This document shows, in pieces, positions 45,905-55,529 of a stretch of 64,000 nucleotides of DNA. The position numbers were made by a program, and so were the translations under genes. The stretch lies in NCBI RefSeq assembly GCF_011250555.1, contig NZ_JAANMZ010000003.1, positions 62,001 to 126,000 on the forward strand, given 5' to 3'. Each line of letters opens with the position of its first letter. Position 1 is the stretch's first letter. The notes under the pieces were generated by a model that saw only the letters and a list, made by a program, of their open reading frames with translations, did no database searches and had not been told where the DNA came from. The DNA comes from Bacillus sp. MM2020_4 (GTDB taxonomy: Bacteria; Bacillota; Bacilli; Bacillales; Cytobacillaceae).

Positions 45905-47503
45905 ATGGGCAAGTTATGGTACGGAGGAACCATCTATACATTAGAAAGTGAGGGATCAACGGTTGAAGCCATTTTTACGGAGGAAGATCAAATTGTACAA
46001 ACAGGTGAAAAAGGGCAATTAGAAGAAATTTTTAACCAAAGGATTACGGAACGGGTCGACCTAAACGGCGGGACGATGTTCCCCGGCTTTATTGATAGCC
46101 ATATCCATTTAATTGGACACGGGGAAACATTAATCCGTCTTGACCTATCAAAGATGACCTCAAAAGAAGCCATTTTTGCAGCCGTTAAGGAATATGGAAG
46201 TCAGTTTAAAAAGGGCGAATGGATTATTGGTGATGGTTGGAATGAGAACCTATGGGGACAGTCGGAAATGATCCATCGAACGGAATTAGACGAAATTTTC
46301 CCCGAAAATCCGGTTCTTCTAAAACGGATTTGCCGTCATGCGATGGTTGTTAATACGAAAGCACTTGAATTGGCTGGAGTATCAGAGGAAACAGTTTGTC
46401 CCCCCGGAGGGGTGATTGAAAAGGAGGCCAAGTCTGGGTTAACAGGTCTTTTAAAGGATACAGCACAGGACCTCATCAACAAAGTGGTGCCTATTGTTTC
46501 AGAAGGATATTTACAAAAGGCAATGAAGGCTGCCATAAAAGATTTATGTCGGCTAGGGATTACAGGTGTTCACACAGAGGATTTACATTATTACGGGGGA
46601 TACCATCGTACATTTGAGACGTTTAAAAAAGTAATTGAAGAAGAGGGAAATAAATTCCGTACTCATTTACTTGTTCACCATGGGGTTGTGGATGATATGG
46701 TGAATGAAGGTGCAAGTTTCCATTCGGGTAATGAATGGATTGAAATCGGTGCAATGAAGATTTTTGCTGATGGTGCGCTCGGCGGAAGGACTGCACTTCT
46801 AAGCCATCCCTATAATGATGCACCAGATACGAATGGTGTAGCCATATTTAATCAAGAGGAATTAAATGTTTTAGTCGCTAAGGCACGTTCCCGCAATCTT
46901 CCTGTAGCCGTCCATGCCATTGGCGATTTGGCATTTGAATATGTACTAAATGCAATCGAAGTCCATCCACTCATGGGACCTGGTAGAGACCGGCTAATTC
47001 ATGCTCAAATTGTACGTCAAGACCTAATTGACAGGGCGAAGAAGCTTCCTGTCATCCTTGATATCCAACCTGTTTTTCTTGCGTCAGATTTTCCGTGGGT
47101 TATGGATCGGATTGGCCATAAAAATATGGATTATTGCTATGCGTGGAAAACCCTCTTACATGCAGGTCTCCACTGTGCCGGTGGTTCCGATGCACCGATT
47201 GAAATGCCTAATCCATTGTTTGGGATCCACGCAGCGGTAACAAGAACAGATAGAAATGATCCTAAAGGAATCGTTTATGGCAAAGAACAGGCATTAAGTG
47301 TTTATGAGGCTATCTGTTTATTTACGAAGGGTAGCGCCTTTGCGGCATGTCATGAACACGACCGTGGGATGATTAAGGAAGGTTATTTAGCTGACTTTAC
47401 TGTGCTGGAACATAATATATTCAGCCTCCAACCTTTTGAAATACCTAAGGTTCCTGTTCAAATGACGGTTATTGGCGGCACAATTGTATTTGAAAAAGAG
47501 TAG
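45905..47503 (+). CDS. ytcJ: Amidohydrolase family 3 protein (YtcJ-like)
   Basis: The 532-residue metal-dependent hydrolase starts its barrel with PGFIDSHIHL (metal His-x-His), has FADGALGGRTALL, VHAIGD and the late metal Asp in GGSDAPIE. The family (YtcJ, NfdA type) splits amide or formamide bonds; the substrate is unknown. Cytosolic, no signal peptide. GGGAGGAAC lies before the ATG. Confidence 0.87.
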   Translation: MGKLWYGGTIYTLESEGSTVEAIFTEEDQIVQTGEKGQLEEIFNQRITERVDLNGGTMFPGFIDSHIHLIGHGETLIRLDLSKMTSKEAIFAAVKEYGSQFKKGEWIIGDGWNENLWGQSEMIHRTELDEIFPENPVLLKRICRHAMVVNTKALELAGVSEETVCPPGGVIEKEAKSGLTGLLKDTAQDLINKVVPIVSEGYLQKAMKAAIKDLCRLGITGVHTEDLHYYGGYHRTFETFKKVIEEEGNKFRTHLLVHHGVVDDMVNEGASFHSGNEWIEIGAMKIFADGALGGRTALLSHPYNDAPDTNGVAIFNQEELNVLVAKARSRNLPVAVHAIGDLAFEYVLNAIEVHPLMGPGRDRLIHAQIVRQDLIDRAKKLPVILDIQPVFLASDFPWVMDRIGHKNMDYCYAWKTLLHAGLHCAGGSDAPIEMPNPLFGIHAAVTRTDRNDPKGIVYGKEQALSVYEAICLFTKGSAFAACHEHDRGMIKEGYLADFTVLEHNIFSLQPFEIPKVPVQMTVIGGTIVFEKE

Positions 47504-47593
47504 GTGCTAAGTAAAAAAATCCCCCATTTTTGGAGTTTCACGTTATAATGAAGATATTTCGAAACTAGAAAGAATAGGGGCTTGGGGAGACAT

Positions 47594-48520
47594 ATGAAAA
47601 AGACGGACACACAGATAGGGGCCATTCATGCTGCCTTTTCTTATTTTATTTGGGGGCTATTGCCAATCTATTGGAAATTATTGAATCATGTAAATGCCAA
47701 GGAGATTCTTGCAAATCGGATATTTTGGTCCTTTATTTTTATGTTAATTATTCTTTTCTTTACGAAAAAATGGGGATTATTTGTCCGAACCTTAAAAGGT
47801 TTTGCTCAAAATAAAAAGCAAATGTACGCATTGGGGATTGCCTCTATATTAATTAGCGTGAATTGGTTTATTTATATTTGGGCAGTGAATAGCGGGCATA
47901 TGATTGAAGCGAGCCTTGGCTATTATATAAATCCCCTTGTAAGTATTTTATTGGGAATGGTGGTACTGAAGGAAAAGTTAACGATCTACCAATATATCTC
48001 CTTTATTTTGGCGGCAGTTGGCGTAGTAATCGTCACCGTTTCTCATGGTGCATTTCCTTGGATTGCGATTTCCTTGGCACTAAGTTTTGGGTTATATGGG
48101 TTAGCGAAAAAGTTGATTAACGTGGATTCGTCCGTGGGACTGAGCTTAGAAACCCTTGTTGTTGCACCCATTGCAGCTATCTACATGATTTACTTAATTA
48201 TACAAGGCTCAAACTCCTTTTTAACAGCGAGTATAGGAACGGATTTATTATTGATGGGGGCAGGAGTTGCAACCGCTGTGCCACTCCTTTATTTTGCAAA
48301 AGGGGCACAAAAGATTCCGCTCTCTTTACTTGGTTTCTTGCAATATATTGCACCAACCTTAACCCTTATTTTAGGCGTATTTGTCTATCAAGAGCATTTT
48401 TCAAAATCACAGCTCTTAGCTTTCATGTTTATTTGGACAGCACTAACCATTTATTCACTTTCAAAAACAAAGCTCGTGACAGAAATGAAATGGCGTAAAG
48501 AAAAGCGAGCGACACTATAA
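47594..48520 (+). CDS. rarD: RarD-type EamA/DMT transporter
   Basis: The 308-residue protein has about ten hydrophobic helices in two EamA halves. The RarD-specific start GAIHAAFSYFIWGLLPIYWK and NWFIYIWAVNSGHMIEASLGYYINPL are seen. Substrate unknown; chloramphenicol sensitivity gave the name in E. coli. ATG 47594 is used, five bases after GGGGAG; the TTG at 47582 overlaps it. Confidence 0.87.
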   Translation: MKKTDTQIGAIHAAFSYFIWGLLPIYWKLLNHVNAKEILANRIFWSFIFMLIILFFTKKWGLFVRTLKGFAQNKKQMYALGIASILISVNWFIYIWAVNSGHMIEASLGYYINPLVSILLGMVVLKEKLTIYQYISFILAAVGVVIVTVSHGAFPWIAISLALSFGLYGLAKKLINVDSSVGLSLETLVVAPIAAIYMIYLIIQGSNSFLTASIGTDLLLMGAGVATAVPLLYFAKGAQKIPLSLLGFLQYIAPTLTLILGVFVYQEHFSKSQLLAFMFIWTALTIYSLSKTKLVTEMKWRKEKRATL

Positions 48521-48525
48521 TAAAG

Positions 48526-48560
48526 AAAAAACCTTATCCTATTTGCGGATAAGGTTTTTT
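48526..48560 (+). terminator. Terminator of rarD
   Basis: AAAAAACCTTATCC pairs perfectly with GGATAAGGTTTTTT around a 7-nt loop. Confidence 0.9.
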
Positions 48561-48598
48561 AAAAATGAAAAGAAGTATAAGTTTGGACTTTGAGAATT

Positions 48599-48627
48599 GT
48601 CTAGCTCCGCGCGCCCTGCGCTTTTCT
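48599..48627. repeat. Short or decayed copy of the dispersed GCTCCAGCGCC element
   Basis: GTCTAGCTCC followed by GCGCGCCCTGCGCTTTTC keeps both ends of the copy at 15936-15998 but lacks the middle. It ends at the nadK2 stop codon, as the 3303-3338 copy ends at the ytzH stop. Confidence 0.6.
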
Positions 48628-49430
48628 TATAGGAAGGTTCTCTTCACTTTATCCCAGAAGGAATTGTCTTTTAACTTTAAGGTTTTAATTTTGTTACCGC
48701 TTATTTTTATGTTTATTTTATCCACATGACGAATACTTAAGGCTTCATTGTCCATTCCCATTGTTGGATGGTCGTTGCCTTCGGAAATAACCTTAAGTGT
48801 AAGTGTCCGTTCACTGCCAATAATAAATGAGGCACCAAGTGTACGGTAGCGATTTGTATTAACAGAAGCCACCTCACTCACCTGCATGCAGGATAGAAGC
48901 GGGTCAACAATCGATCCATTCACGGATTTATTATAGGCAGTACTGCCCGTTGGCGTTGAAACAATTAATCCGTCACCACGGAACGTTTCTAAGTGAAGCT
49001 GATCCACAAAAACATCAATGACGAGTGTTTTAATAATCGATGAGCGAATACTAAATTCGTTTAAACATGTGAAGGTGCCTTGGCCATCAACGTTCACTTC
49101 AATCATCGGATAGCGGCGAACCTCGATTTGTTCATTCGTTGTGATGGCCTCAATCAGTTTGGAGGTATCACTTATACGAAAATCGCAATACATGCTCAAA
49201 CTATCCTTGATTGATATCCCCATATATAAACAATCATCTCGGAAACCCGTTTTTCTCACCGCTTGAAGAAAAGTACCATCATCACCCACGCTGGCAATGA
49301 TATTAGCTTTACGATAATCATTTACGATGGTAAAACCATATCGGTCAGCCACTTCGACTAGGGGAGCCATTTTAGAGAGCATGTCCGCATCCCGCTTGTG
49401 ATAAAAATAAATATTACGTCTTATTTCCAT
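48627..49430 (-). CDS. nadK2: NAD kinase 2 (YtdI-type)
   Basis: The 267-residue NAD kinase makes NADP from NAD with ATP. Substrate motifs LNEFSIRSS and STPTGSTAYNKS are intact. The usual GGDGT reads G49-D-D-G-T53: the catalytic Asp51 is kept but the second Gly is Asp50. I recall similar substitutions at this place in other Bacillus NadK2 proteins, so activity is likely. The start is ATG 49430; upstream it faces sppA divergently. Confidence 0.9.
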   Translation of the reverse strand: MEIRRNIYFYHKRDADMLSKMAPLVEVADRYGFTIVNDYRKANIIASVGDDGTFLQAVRKTGFRDDCLYMGISIKDSLSMYCDFRISDTSKLIEAITTNEQIEVRRYPMIEVNVDGQGTFTCLNEFSIRSSIIKTLVIDVFVDQLHLETFRGDGLIVSTPTGSTAYNKSVNGSIVDPLLSCMQVSEVASVNTNRYRTLGASFIIGSERTLTLKVISEGNDHPTMGMDNEALSIRHVDKINIKISGNKIKTLKLKDNSFWDKVKRTFL

Positions 49431-49585
49431 TCCCTATCCCTCCATTTTAAAGATGAAAATGTAACATTTGGAAATTAATCTTTGTTAAAATAATGATAGT
49501 CTGAAATTAGTTTAGCACTTTTTTGAAACAATATGAAAGCAGGGATGTGAATTCTAGACGAAAGAAAAGTGAGGGGGAGATACAG

Positions 49586-50596
49586 TTGAATGGAAAACGT
49601 TGGGCCGCCCTAGGAATTGCCGCGGCATTATTTTTTGTATCGATTGTGATTAATTTTTTGTCGGCATTTGCCTTTAAAGGGATTAAAACAGATTTCAGTG
49701 ATTTTATGGCGACTGCTGAACAACCATTTACAGAGGAAGTCGTTAAGGAAGGCAGTGAATTAAAGAAAATTGCCATTCTTGATGTTGATGGTGTCATCCA
49801 AGATAGTGGTGAAACAGGATCATTCCTGCAAAGCGCAGGTTATAACCATCAAGATTTTATGAAAAAGTTAACCTACTTGCAAGAGGATGATTCGGTGAAG
49901 GGCGTCATTATTAGAGTAAATTCACCAGGCGGCGGTGTCGTTGAGAGTGCAGAAATACACGATAAGCTAATTGATATCCAAAAGGGTAGTAAAAAACCAG
50001 TTTATATTTCGATGGGGTCGATGGCAGCTTCAGGTGGATATTATATTTCAACAGCAGCCAAAAAAATCTTTGCCAGCCCGGAAACATTAACAGGGTCACT
50101 TGGCGTCATAATGGAAGGATATAACTACAAGGGATTGGCAGATAAATATGGTGTCGATTTTGTCACGATTAAAAGTGGTAAATATAAAGACATTATGAGC
50201 CCTACGAGAGAAATGACGGATGAAGAGCGGCAAATTTTACAAAAAATGATCGATAATTCGTATGAGGGATTTGTAAAGGTCATTTCTGAGGGCCGCCATA
50301 TGAGTGTCGAGGAAGTAAAACAGATAGCAGATGGACGGGTGTACGATGGACGGCAGGCAAAAGAAATCAATCTCATCGATGATTTTGGTTACCTTGAAGA
50401 TGTCATTAATCAAATGAAAAAGCAGGAGAAGCTTAAAGGTGCAAAGGTAGTTCGCTATTCGGATGATCTCGGTTTAGGCTCGTTATTTAAGTTTCAAGCG
50501 CAAAAATTAATCAGTGGTGATGTAGAAATGGCGGGGCTCATGAAAATCCTTTCCAAGCCCAATTCTCCACGCCTAATGTACTTATATGCAGAATAA
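49586..50596 (+). CDS. sppA: Signal peptide peptidase SppA
   Basis: This membrane-anchored serine protease (336 residues) degrades leftover signal peptides. N-terminal TM helix about 6-28; ClpP-like fold with SMAASGGYYIS (Ser149) and SGKYKDIMSP (Lys201), the expected Ser/Lys dyad at the B. subtilis spacing. TTG 49586 follows GAGGGGGAG and gives the family length; the ATG at 49523 would add 21 hydrophilic residues. It is followed 14 bp later by yteJ, its partner in lysozyme and lantibiotic tolerance in B. subtilis. Confidence 0.93.
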   Translation: MNGKRWAALGIAAALFFVSIVINFLSAFAFKGIKTDFSDFMATAEQPFTEEVVKEGSELKKIAILDVDGVIQDSGETGSFLQSAGYNHQDFMKKLTYLQEDDSVKGVIIRVNSPGGGVVESAEIHDKLIDIQKGSKKPVYISMGSMAASGGYYISTAAKKIFASPETLTGSLGVIMEGYNYKGLADKYGVDFVTIKSGKYKDIMSPTREMTDEERQILQKMIDNSYEGFVKVISEGRHMSVEEVKQIADGRVYDGRQAKEINLIDDFGYLEDVINQMKKQEKLKGAKVVRYSDDLGLGSLFKFQAQKLISGDVEMAGLMKILSKPNSPRLMYLYAE

Positions 50597-50610
50597 GGGG
50601 GGGAAGTTAA

Positions 50611-51060
50611 ATGGAATCGAATGAACCTGTTTTACAGGATCACCCTTTTCGATATGCGGGCTTCTGGATGCGTTTTTGGGCATATTTGCTTGATTTGCTA
50701 GTAGTGGGAAGTTTCGAACGCCTGCTAATAAACCCGATATTTCGAGCGTTTGACATTTCTCTAACCGAATTTTCTATATTCGCCCCCGTTTCGATTGCAT
50801 CTGCGGTCATCTTTTATTTATATTTTGTGTTAATGACAAAATTCTTTAAGCAAACGCTTGGCAAAATGGTCTTTGGCTTAAAAGTTGTGGACTTAAAACA
50901 TGATGAGATGTCCTGGGGAACGATTATTTTTCGTGAATGGATTGGTCGGTTTATCTCGGCAACGATCATCATTGGCTATATCATTGTTGCCTTTTTACCG
51001 AAAAAGCAAGGGTTGCATGATATCTTTACTGATACCACGGTAATACATGTAGATAGATAA
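50611..51060 (+). CDS. yteJ: RDD-family membrane protein YteJ
   Basis: The 149-residue RDD protein has about three TM helices; AGFWMRFWAYLLDLL is the family opening and TLGKMVFGLKVVD the middle signature. In B. subtilis YteJ inhibits SppA, which suits the operon-like spacing. Start ATG behind AAGGGGGGGAAG. Confidence 0.9.
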   Translation: MESNEPVLQDHPFRYAGFWMRFWAYLLDLLVVGSFERLLINPIFRAFDISLTEFSIFAPVSIASAVIFYLYFVLMTKFFKQTLGKMVFGLKVVDLKHDEMSWGTIIFREWIGRFISATIIIGYIIVAFLPKKQGLHDIFTDTTVIHVDR

Positions 51061-51070
51061 GGATTCAGGG

Positions 51071-51104
51071 CCTGTCAACATTAAGTTGGCAGGTTTATTT
51101 TTTT
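51071..51104 (+). terminator. Terminator after sppA-yteJ
   Basis: CCTGTCAAC (51071-51079) pairs with GTTGGCAGG (one G-T pair), followed by TTTATTTTTTT. Confidence 0.8.
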
Positions 51105-51136
51105 CATAAAAGCGAATAATAATAGGCTGAAAGGTT

Positions 51137-51826
51137 GTGAACAAATTGTTTTGGCTCTGGCTTTCTATAATGGTCCTATTGTTCTTTTTCATTTTAATTA
51201 TTTTTACGAAGTTAACGATTCTTGTAAATTATTATCATCATAATGACAATGATGATTTAAAGGTAGTGTTTAAGATATGGTTTGGACTCATAAAATATAA
51301 GCTAAATGTCCCTTTGATAAAAATTGATGATAATTCACCAAGTTTGGTGGTAGAAAGTCATTCACATATGGGGGAGACGGCTCCTGAAGACCCAGATTCT
51401 ACGGTAAACCAAATTACCCAAAATGACGTTACGAGTAGCTTTCAAAAAACAAAAGAACTGTTAGAAAAGGTTATCCATTTGCATGTGATTGTTAGGAAAT
51501 TTTTAAAAAGGGTTACAATAAAGAGTTTTGAATGGCAGACACTGATGGGTGTTGGTGATGCGGCGCATACCGGAATGATGACAGGTGCGATTTGGGCAAT
51601 AAAAGGGAGTATTGTCAGCATTCTTAGTCATTATTTTCGGTTAAAGCAGATGCCGCATTTATCGGTTACCCCCCATTTTCAAGCTGCTGTCATTCAAACA
51701 CAGTTAACGTGTATGTTTCAGTTTCGAATCGGGTATGCTATTCTCGCAGGATTAAAGCTGATTAAATTCTGGAAAGGCGGGAAACCGCCCAGTAATTTTA
51801 AAAGTGAAAAAACGAAATCAGTTTGA
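51137..51826 (+). CDS. ytfI: DUF2953 protein YtfI
   Basis: The 229-residue protein has one N-terminal TM segment (LFWLWLSIMVLLFFFILIIF) and a soluble tail with GVGDAAHTGMMTG, typical of DUF2953. In B. subtilis ytfI precedes ytfJ and both belong to the forespore programme. The GTG start is only two bases from AAAGG; TTG 51146 (11 bp spacing) is possible. The ytfJ ribosome site lies over its stop codon. Confidence 0.82.
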   Translation: MNKLFWLWLSIMVLLFFFILIIFTKLTILVNYYHHNDNDDLKVVFKIWFGLIKYKLNVPLIKIDDNSPSLVVESHSHMGETAPEDPDSTVNQITQNDVTSSFQKTKELLEKVIHLHVIVRKFLKRVTIKSFEWQTLMGVGDAAHTGMMTGAIWAIKGSIVSILSHYFRLKQMPHLSVTPHFQAAVIQTQLTCMFQFRIGYAILAGLKLIKFWKGGKPPSNFKSEKTKSV

Positions 51827-51843
51827 AAGAGGAGGAAATAGAC

Positions 51844-52338
51844 ATGTCTGACCACCCAATTCAAGGTTTGATGACGACCGCAATGGAAAGCTTGAAAGAA
51901 ATGATTGATGTGAATACTATCATCGGGGATCCTGTTGAAACCCCTGACGGAAGTGTCATTTTAACAGTATCGAAGGTAGGGTTTGGATTTGCTGCTGGAG
52001 GGAGTGAGTTTAAACTCGACAGCTCCCAGTCGCAAGGCGGCCAAAGTGGGGGTCAAGGCCAAGGTCAAAGCCAAGGGCAAAGCGGAGGAAAATCAGCCCT
52101 TCCATTTGGCGGCGGAAGCGGCGGCGGTGTTTCCATCACGCCAATCGCTTTTTTAATTGTAAATTCACATGGTGTCAAAATGCTGCATCTTGATGAAAGT
52201 ACCCATTTATATGAAAAGATTTTAGAACTTGCACCGCAGGCAGTCGATAAAATTCAGCAAATGTTCTCGAAGAAAGAAGAGAATAGGCAACAGCAAAGCC
52301 AACAACAGCAGCAGCCAAAAGTGGATCTTGAATTATAA
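51844..52338 (+). CDS. ytfJ: YtfJ, GerW-family sporulation protein
   Basis: The 164-residue protein opens with DHPIQGLMTTAMESLKEMID and GDPVETPDGSVILTVSKV, the GerW/YtfJ signature. A Gln/Ser/Gly-rich insert (SQGGQSGGQGQGQSQ region) is followed by a hydrophobic ITPIAFLIVNSHGVKML strand and a Gln-rich tail (QQSQQQQQPK). GerW is needed in Streptomyces spore germination; YtfJ is a forespore protein. ATG 51844 sits 8 nt after AGGAGG; the TTG at 51823 would overlap it. Confidence 0.9.
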   Translation: MSDHPIQGLMTTAMESLKEMIDVNTIIGDPVETPDGSVILTVSKVGFGFAAGGSEFKLDSSQSQGGQSGGQGQGQSQGQSGGKSALPFGGGSGGGVSITPIAFLIVNSHGVKMLHLDESTHLYEKILELAPQAVDKIQQMFSKKEENRQQQSQQQQQPKVDLEL

Positions 52339-52342
52339 GGAG

Positions 52343-52383
52343 AAGGTTAATCTTCCTCATCAAAGGAAGGTTAACTTTTTTCT
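52343..52383 (+). terminator. Terminator of ytfIJ
   Basis: AAGGTTAATCTTCCT pairs with AGGAAGGTTAACTT with small bulges and leads into TTTTTTC. Confidence 0.75.
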
Positions 52384-52496
52384 TGAGGTTTAAATAATTG
52401 CAAATACACTGTTGAAAAGATATATTTACACTGTACATATTAAAGTCAATTCATCTCATTGTGGATGACTTTAAAAGACAAAGGAGGATGAAAAGA

Positions 52497-52997
52497 ATGG
52501 CAAATGTAACATTTAAAGGAAATGCGATTACCTTGTTAGGAAGTGAAGTGAAGGTTGGGGACAAAGCTCCAAACTTTACTGTACTTGCAAATGATCTATC
52601 GGAAGTAACGTTAGAAAATACAAAAGGTCAAGTTCGTCTAATCTCTTCTGTACCTTCTTTGGATACAGGCGTATGTGATGCAGAAACACGCCGTTTCAAT
52701 GAAGAAGCAAACGGCTTAGGTAATGTAAAAATTTTAACAGTAAGTGTGGACTTACCATTTGCACAAAAACGCTGGTGTGCGGCAAGCGGCATTGAAAATG
52801 TTCAAACACTTTCTGATCACCGCGATTTATCTTTTGGAGAAGCATATGGGGTTGCAATCCAAGAATTACGCTTATTAGCTCGCGCGGTTTTTGTTGTTGA
52901 CTCGAATGATACCGTGACCTACGTCGAGTATGTTAGCGAAGCAACGAACCATCCAAACTACGAAGCTGCAATTGAAGCTGCAAAAGCGGCAAAATAA
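52497..52997 (+). CDS. tpx: Thiol peroxidase Tpx
   Basis: The 166-residue atypical 2-Cys peroxiredoxin reduces H2O2 and alkyl peroxides with thioredoxin. Peroxidatic Cys60 in [14 protein letters not shown] and resolving Cys94 in KRWCAASG are both present. ATG 52497 is right behind AAAGGAGG; the ATG at 52488 lies within the ribosome site. Confidence 0.96.
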   Translation: MANVTFKGNAITLLGSEVKVGDKAPNFTVLANDLSEVTLENTKGQVRLISSVPSLDTGVCDAETRRFNEEANGLGNVKILTVSVDLPFAQKRWCAASGIENVQTLSDHRDLSFGEAYGVAIQELRLLARAVFVVDSNDTVTYVEYVSEATNHPNYEAAIEAAKAAK

Positions 52998-53008
52998 TTA
53001 TAAATCTT

Positions 53009-53040
53009 TAAAAGGCCTCGGCTCAAAAGCGAGGCCTTTA
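53009..53040 (+). terminator. Hairpin terminator of tpx
   Basis: TAAAGGCCTCG pairs with CGAGGCCTTTA; the T-run is short. Confidence 0.7.
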
Positions 53041-53105
53041 TACTTGTTTAAAAAATACATACTCGTATAGAATAAATAAGGAAATTTAGGAGTGGAGGGG
53101 AAATA

Positions 53106-54089
53106 ATGAAACTGTCTCCGGTTGAACAGTTATTTACACTATTTAATGAAACAGCACTTATTTTACAAGAGGAATTATCCTACAGTTACCTTGAGGCACT
53201 TGCAGATACAGGGGAAAATCTATTTCAGGGTGCCATTCTTCAAGATGAGTTAAGTGAGCTCACGCTGAAAAGGCTTAAGAAGGTATATGAAGAAATACAC
53301 CTGGTTAAATATTCAAATGAGGATATTCGTAAATCCTATCAGCTTGTGATCTTAAAAGGGATGAAGGAAAATGTCCAGCCTAACCACCAGATGACTCCGG
53401 ATTCTGTAGGGATGCTAATAGGCTATTTAGTGGAACGATTTGTTAAGCAGCCATCTTTCCGCCTCCTGGACCCCGCTGTTGGAACAGGGAATTTAGTTAC
53501 AACCGTTTTAAACCACGTACATAAAAATATTACCGCTATTGGTACCGAGATTGACGATATTTTAATTAAGCTTGCCTACGTAAATGCAAATTTACAGCAG
53601 CATCCTGTTGAGTTTTTCAATCAAGATAGTTTGGAGCCCTTGTTTATCGATCCTGTTGATGCTGTCATTGCCGATTTACCGATTGGCTTCTATCCCAATG
53701 ATATAAGGGCGGAAGATTATCAATTAAAAGCTTCGAAGGGCCACTCGTATGCTCATCATTTATTTATTGAACAAAGTGTGAAACATACCAAACCGGGAGG
53801 ATACTTATTCTTCCTCATTCCGAATGGTTTGTTTGAAAGTGAACAGGCACCACAGCTTCATGAATTTATCAAGGAAAATCTGATTATCCAGGGCTTGCTT
53901 CAATTACCGACGACCATGTTTAAAAATAAACAATCGGCTAAAAGTATTTTGGTTTTACAGAAAAAGGGGGAAAGTGTCAAGCCGCCAAAGGAAGCATTAC
54001 TCGTAAATTTACCAAGTCTGTCAAGTGCCGTTGCAATGGATAAAATATTAGCCAAAATTGAAAAATGGTTTCAAGATAGTAAAGGATAA
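53106..54089 (+). CDS. ytxK: YtxK, N6-adenine-methyltransferase-like protein
   Basis: The 327-residue protein has the N-6 adenine DNA methylase fold: FRLLDPAVGTGNLVTTVLNH is the SAM motif. The catalytic (N/D)PPY motif is replaced by ADLPIGFYP, so DNA methylation activity is doubtful, though Asp and Pro remain. A helical N-terminal domain precedes it, as in type I restriction HsdM, but there is no HsdS/HsdR. Standard Bacillus neighbour of ackA. Confidence 0.88.
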   Translation: MKLSPVEQLFTLFNETALILQEELSYSYLEALADTGENLFQGAILQDELSELTLKRLKKVYEEIHLVKYSNEDIRKSYQLVILKGMKENVQPNHQMTPDSVGMLIGYLVERFVKQPSFRLLDPAVGTGNLVTTVLNHVHKNITAIGTEIDDILIKLAYVNANLQQHPVEFFNQDSLEPLFIDPVDAVIADLPIGFYPNDIRAEDYQLKASKGHSYAHHLFIEQSVKHTKPGGYLFFLIPNGLFESEQAPQLHEFIKENLIIQGLLQLPTTMFKNKQSAKSILVLQKKGESVKPPKEALLVNLPSLSSAVAMDKILAKIEKWFQDSKG

Positions 54090-54122
54090 AGCTGGTTTTG
54101 ATTACCGGTTTTATCCTTTTTG
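54081..54122 (+). terminator. Terminator of ytxK
   Basis: AAAGGATAAAGCTGGT pairs with ACCGGTTTTATCCTTTTT; the left arm includes the stop codon. Confidence 0.8.
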
Positions 54123-54169
54123 TTTTGGGTTACAAGAGTAAGAAAACTGTGAATATATGAACATTTACA

Positions 54170-54184
54170 TTGGAACCGCTACCA
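54170..54184. promoter_or_regulatory. cre site upstream of ackA
   Basis: TTGGAACCGCTACCA fits WTGNAANCGNWNNCW at every defined position. It lies 57 bp upstream of the start predicted from a weak promoter TTGAAA (54198-54203), 18 bp, TAAATG (54222-54227). That distance matches CcpA activation of B. subtilis ackA. A rival promoter further down (TTGGTT..TACTAT near 54272) would place it near -107. Confidence 0.7.
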
Positions 54185-54329
54185 CTGGAAATATCCCTTG
54201 AAAAGTCCGATTTTCAATGATTAAATGAGGAATTGAGGGAAATAAACAAGGTTGGTTTGCACAAAATAAGGTGTACTATTCAAATCACATCCTAAATCGA
54301 TGTTGTTATATAAAAGGAGCGGTAGCAAA

Positions 54330-55526
54330 ATGGCAAAAATCATTGCAATTAATGCGGGAAGTTCTTCTTTAAAATTTCAATTATTTGAAATGCCAAGTGA
54401 AGAAGTTATTACAAAAGGGCTAATTGAAAGAATTGGTCTTAATGATTCAATTTTTACTATCATGGCCAATGGGGAAAAGATCCAAGAAATTATTGATATT
54501 CCTGACCATGAAGTCGCGGTACAAATGCTGCTAGATAAATTAACTACATTAGGCATCATTAAATCCTTAACTGAAATTGATGGAATCGGTCACCGTGTTG
54601 TCCATGGAGGAGAAACTTTCGATGATTCAGCTCTTATTACGGATGAAGTACTTAACAAGATTGAAAAGCTATCAGAACTTGCACCATTGCACAACCCAGC
54701 AAATGCAACAGGGATAAAGGCATTTAGGCGGGTGCTTCCCGATGTCCCAGCCATTGCTGTTTTTGATACAGCCTTTCATCAAACGATGCCGGAAAGTTCT
54801 TATTTATACAGTCTGCCATTTGAATACTACAAAGAATATGGAATCAGGAAGTATGGCTTCCATGGCACAAGCCATAAATATGTTTCCCAGCGTGCAGCTG
54901 AACTATTGGGACGCCCCGTTGAACAGCTTCGTTTAATCTCATGTCACTTAGGGAACGGTGCAAGTATTGCGGCCATTGAAGGTGGAAAATCAATTGATAC
55001 CTCGATGGGCTTTACACCACTTGCAGGGGTCACAATGGGTACCCGTTCAGGTAATATTGACCCGGCACTAATTCCATATATCATGGAGAAAACCGGTAAA
55101 ACGGCAGAAGAAGTTCTAGACGTATTGAACAAAAAGAGCGGTATGTTAGCCGTTTCCGGCTTCTCTAGCGATCTTCGAGATATTGAAATTGAAGCGAATA
55201 AGGGTAATGAACGAGCACAGCTGGCATTGGATGTGTTTGCTAATCGAATCCATAAATATATTGGTTCCTATGCATCGCGTATGTTCGGTGTTGACGCGAT
55301 TATTTTCACTGCCGGAATCGGTGAAAATAGTGACACGATTAGAGAAAATGTTCTTAAAGGTCTTGAATTTATGGGTGTTTATTGGGATCCCGCTCTAAAT
55401 AAGGTGAGAGGCGAAGAAGCATTCATTAACTATCCGCATTCGCCGGTTAAAGTTATTATCATTCCGACAAATGAGGAAGTCATGATTGCTCGCGACGTTG
55501 TTCGTTTAGCAGGAACACGTTCATAA
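54330..55526 (+). CDS. ackA: Acetate kinase
   Basis: The 398-residue ASKHA-fold enzyme interconverts acetyl-phosphate/ADP and acetate/ATP, the last step of overflow metabolism. Motifs: [10 protein letters not shown] near the N-terminus, [19 protein letters not shown] and [12 protein letters not shown] 54330 follows AAAAGGAGCGG; the upstream TTG at 54300 is rejected. It completes the acetate node with acsA/acuABC earlier in the window. Confidence 0.97.
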   Translation: MAKIIAINAGSSSLKFQLFEMPSEEVITKGLIERIGLNDSIFTIMANGEKIQEIIDIPDHEVAVQMLLDKLTTLGIIKSLTEIDGIGHRVVHGGETFDDSALITDEVLNKIEKLSELAPLHNPANATGIKAFRRVLPDVPAIAVFDTAFHQTMPESSYLYSLPFEYYKEYGIRKYGFHGTSHKYVSQRAAELLGRPVEQLRLISCHLGNGASIAAIEGGKSIDTSMGFTPLAGVTMGTRSGNIDPALIPYIMEKTGKTAEEVLDVLNKKSGMLAVSGFSSDLRDIEIEANKGNERAQLALDVFANRIHKYIGSYASRMFGVDAIIFTAGIGENSDTIRENVLKGLEFMGVYWDPALNKVRGEEAFINYPHSPVKVIIIPTNEEVMIARDVVRLAGTRS

Positions 55527-55529
55527 TCT

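Noticed and set aside
53106..54089. YtxK considered as the modification subunit of a restriction system
   Set aside because: No specificity or restriction gene nearby, NPPY is missing, and it is a conserved Bacillus neighbour of ackA.
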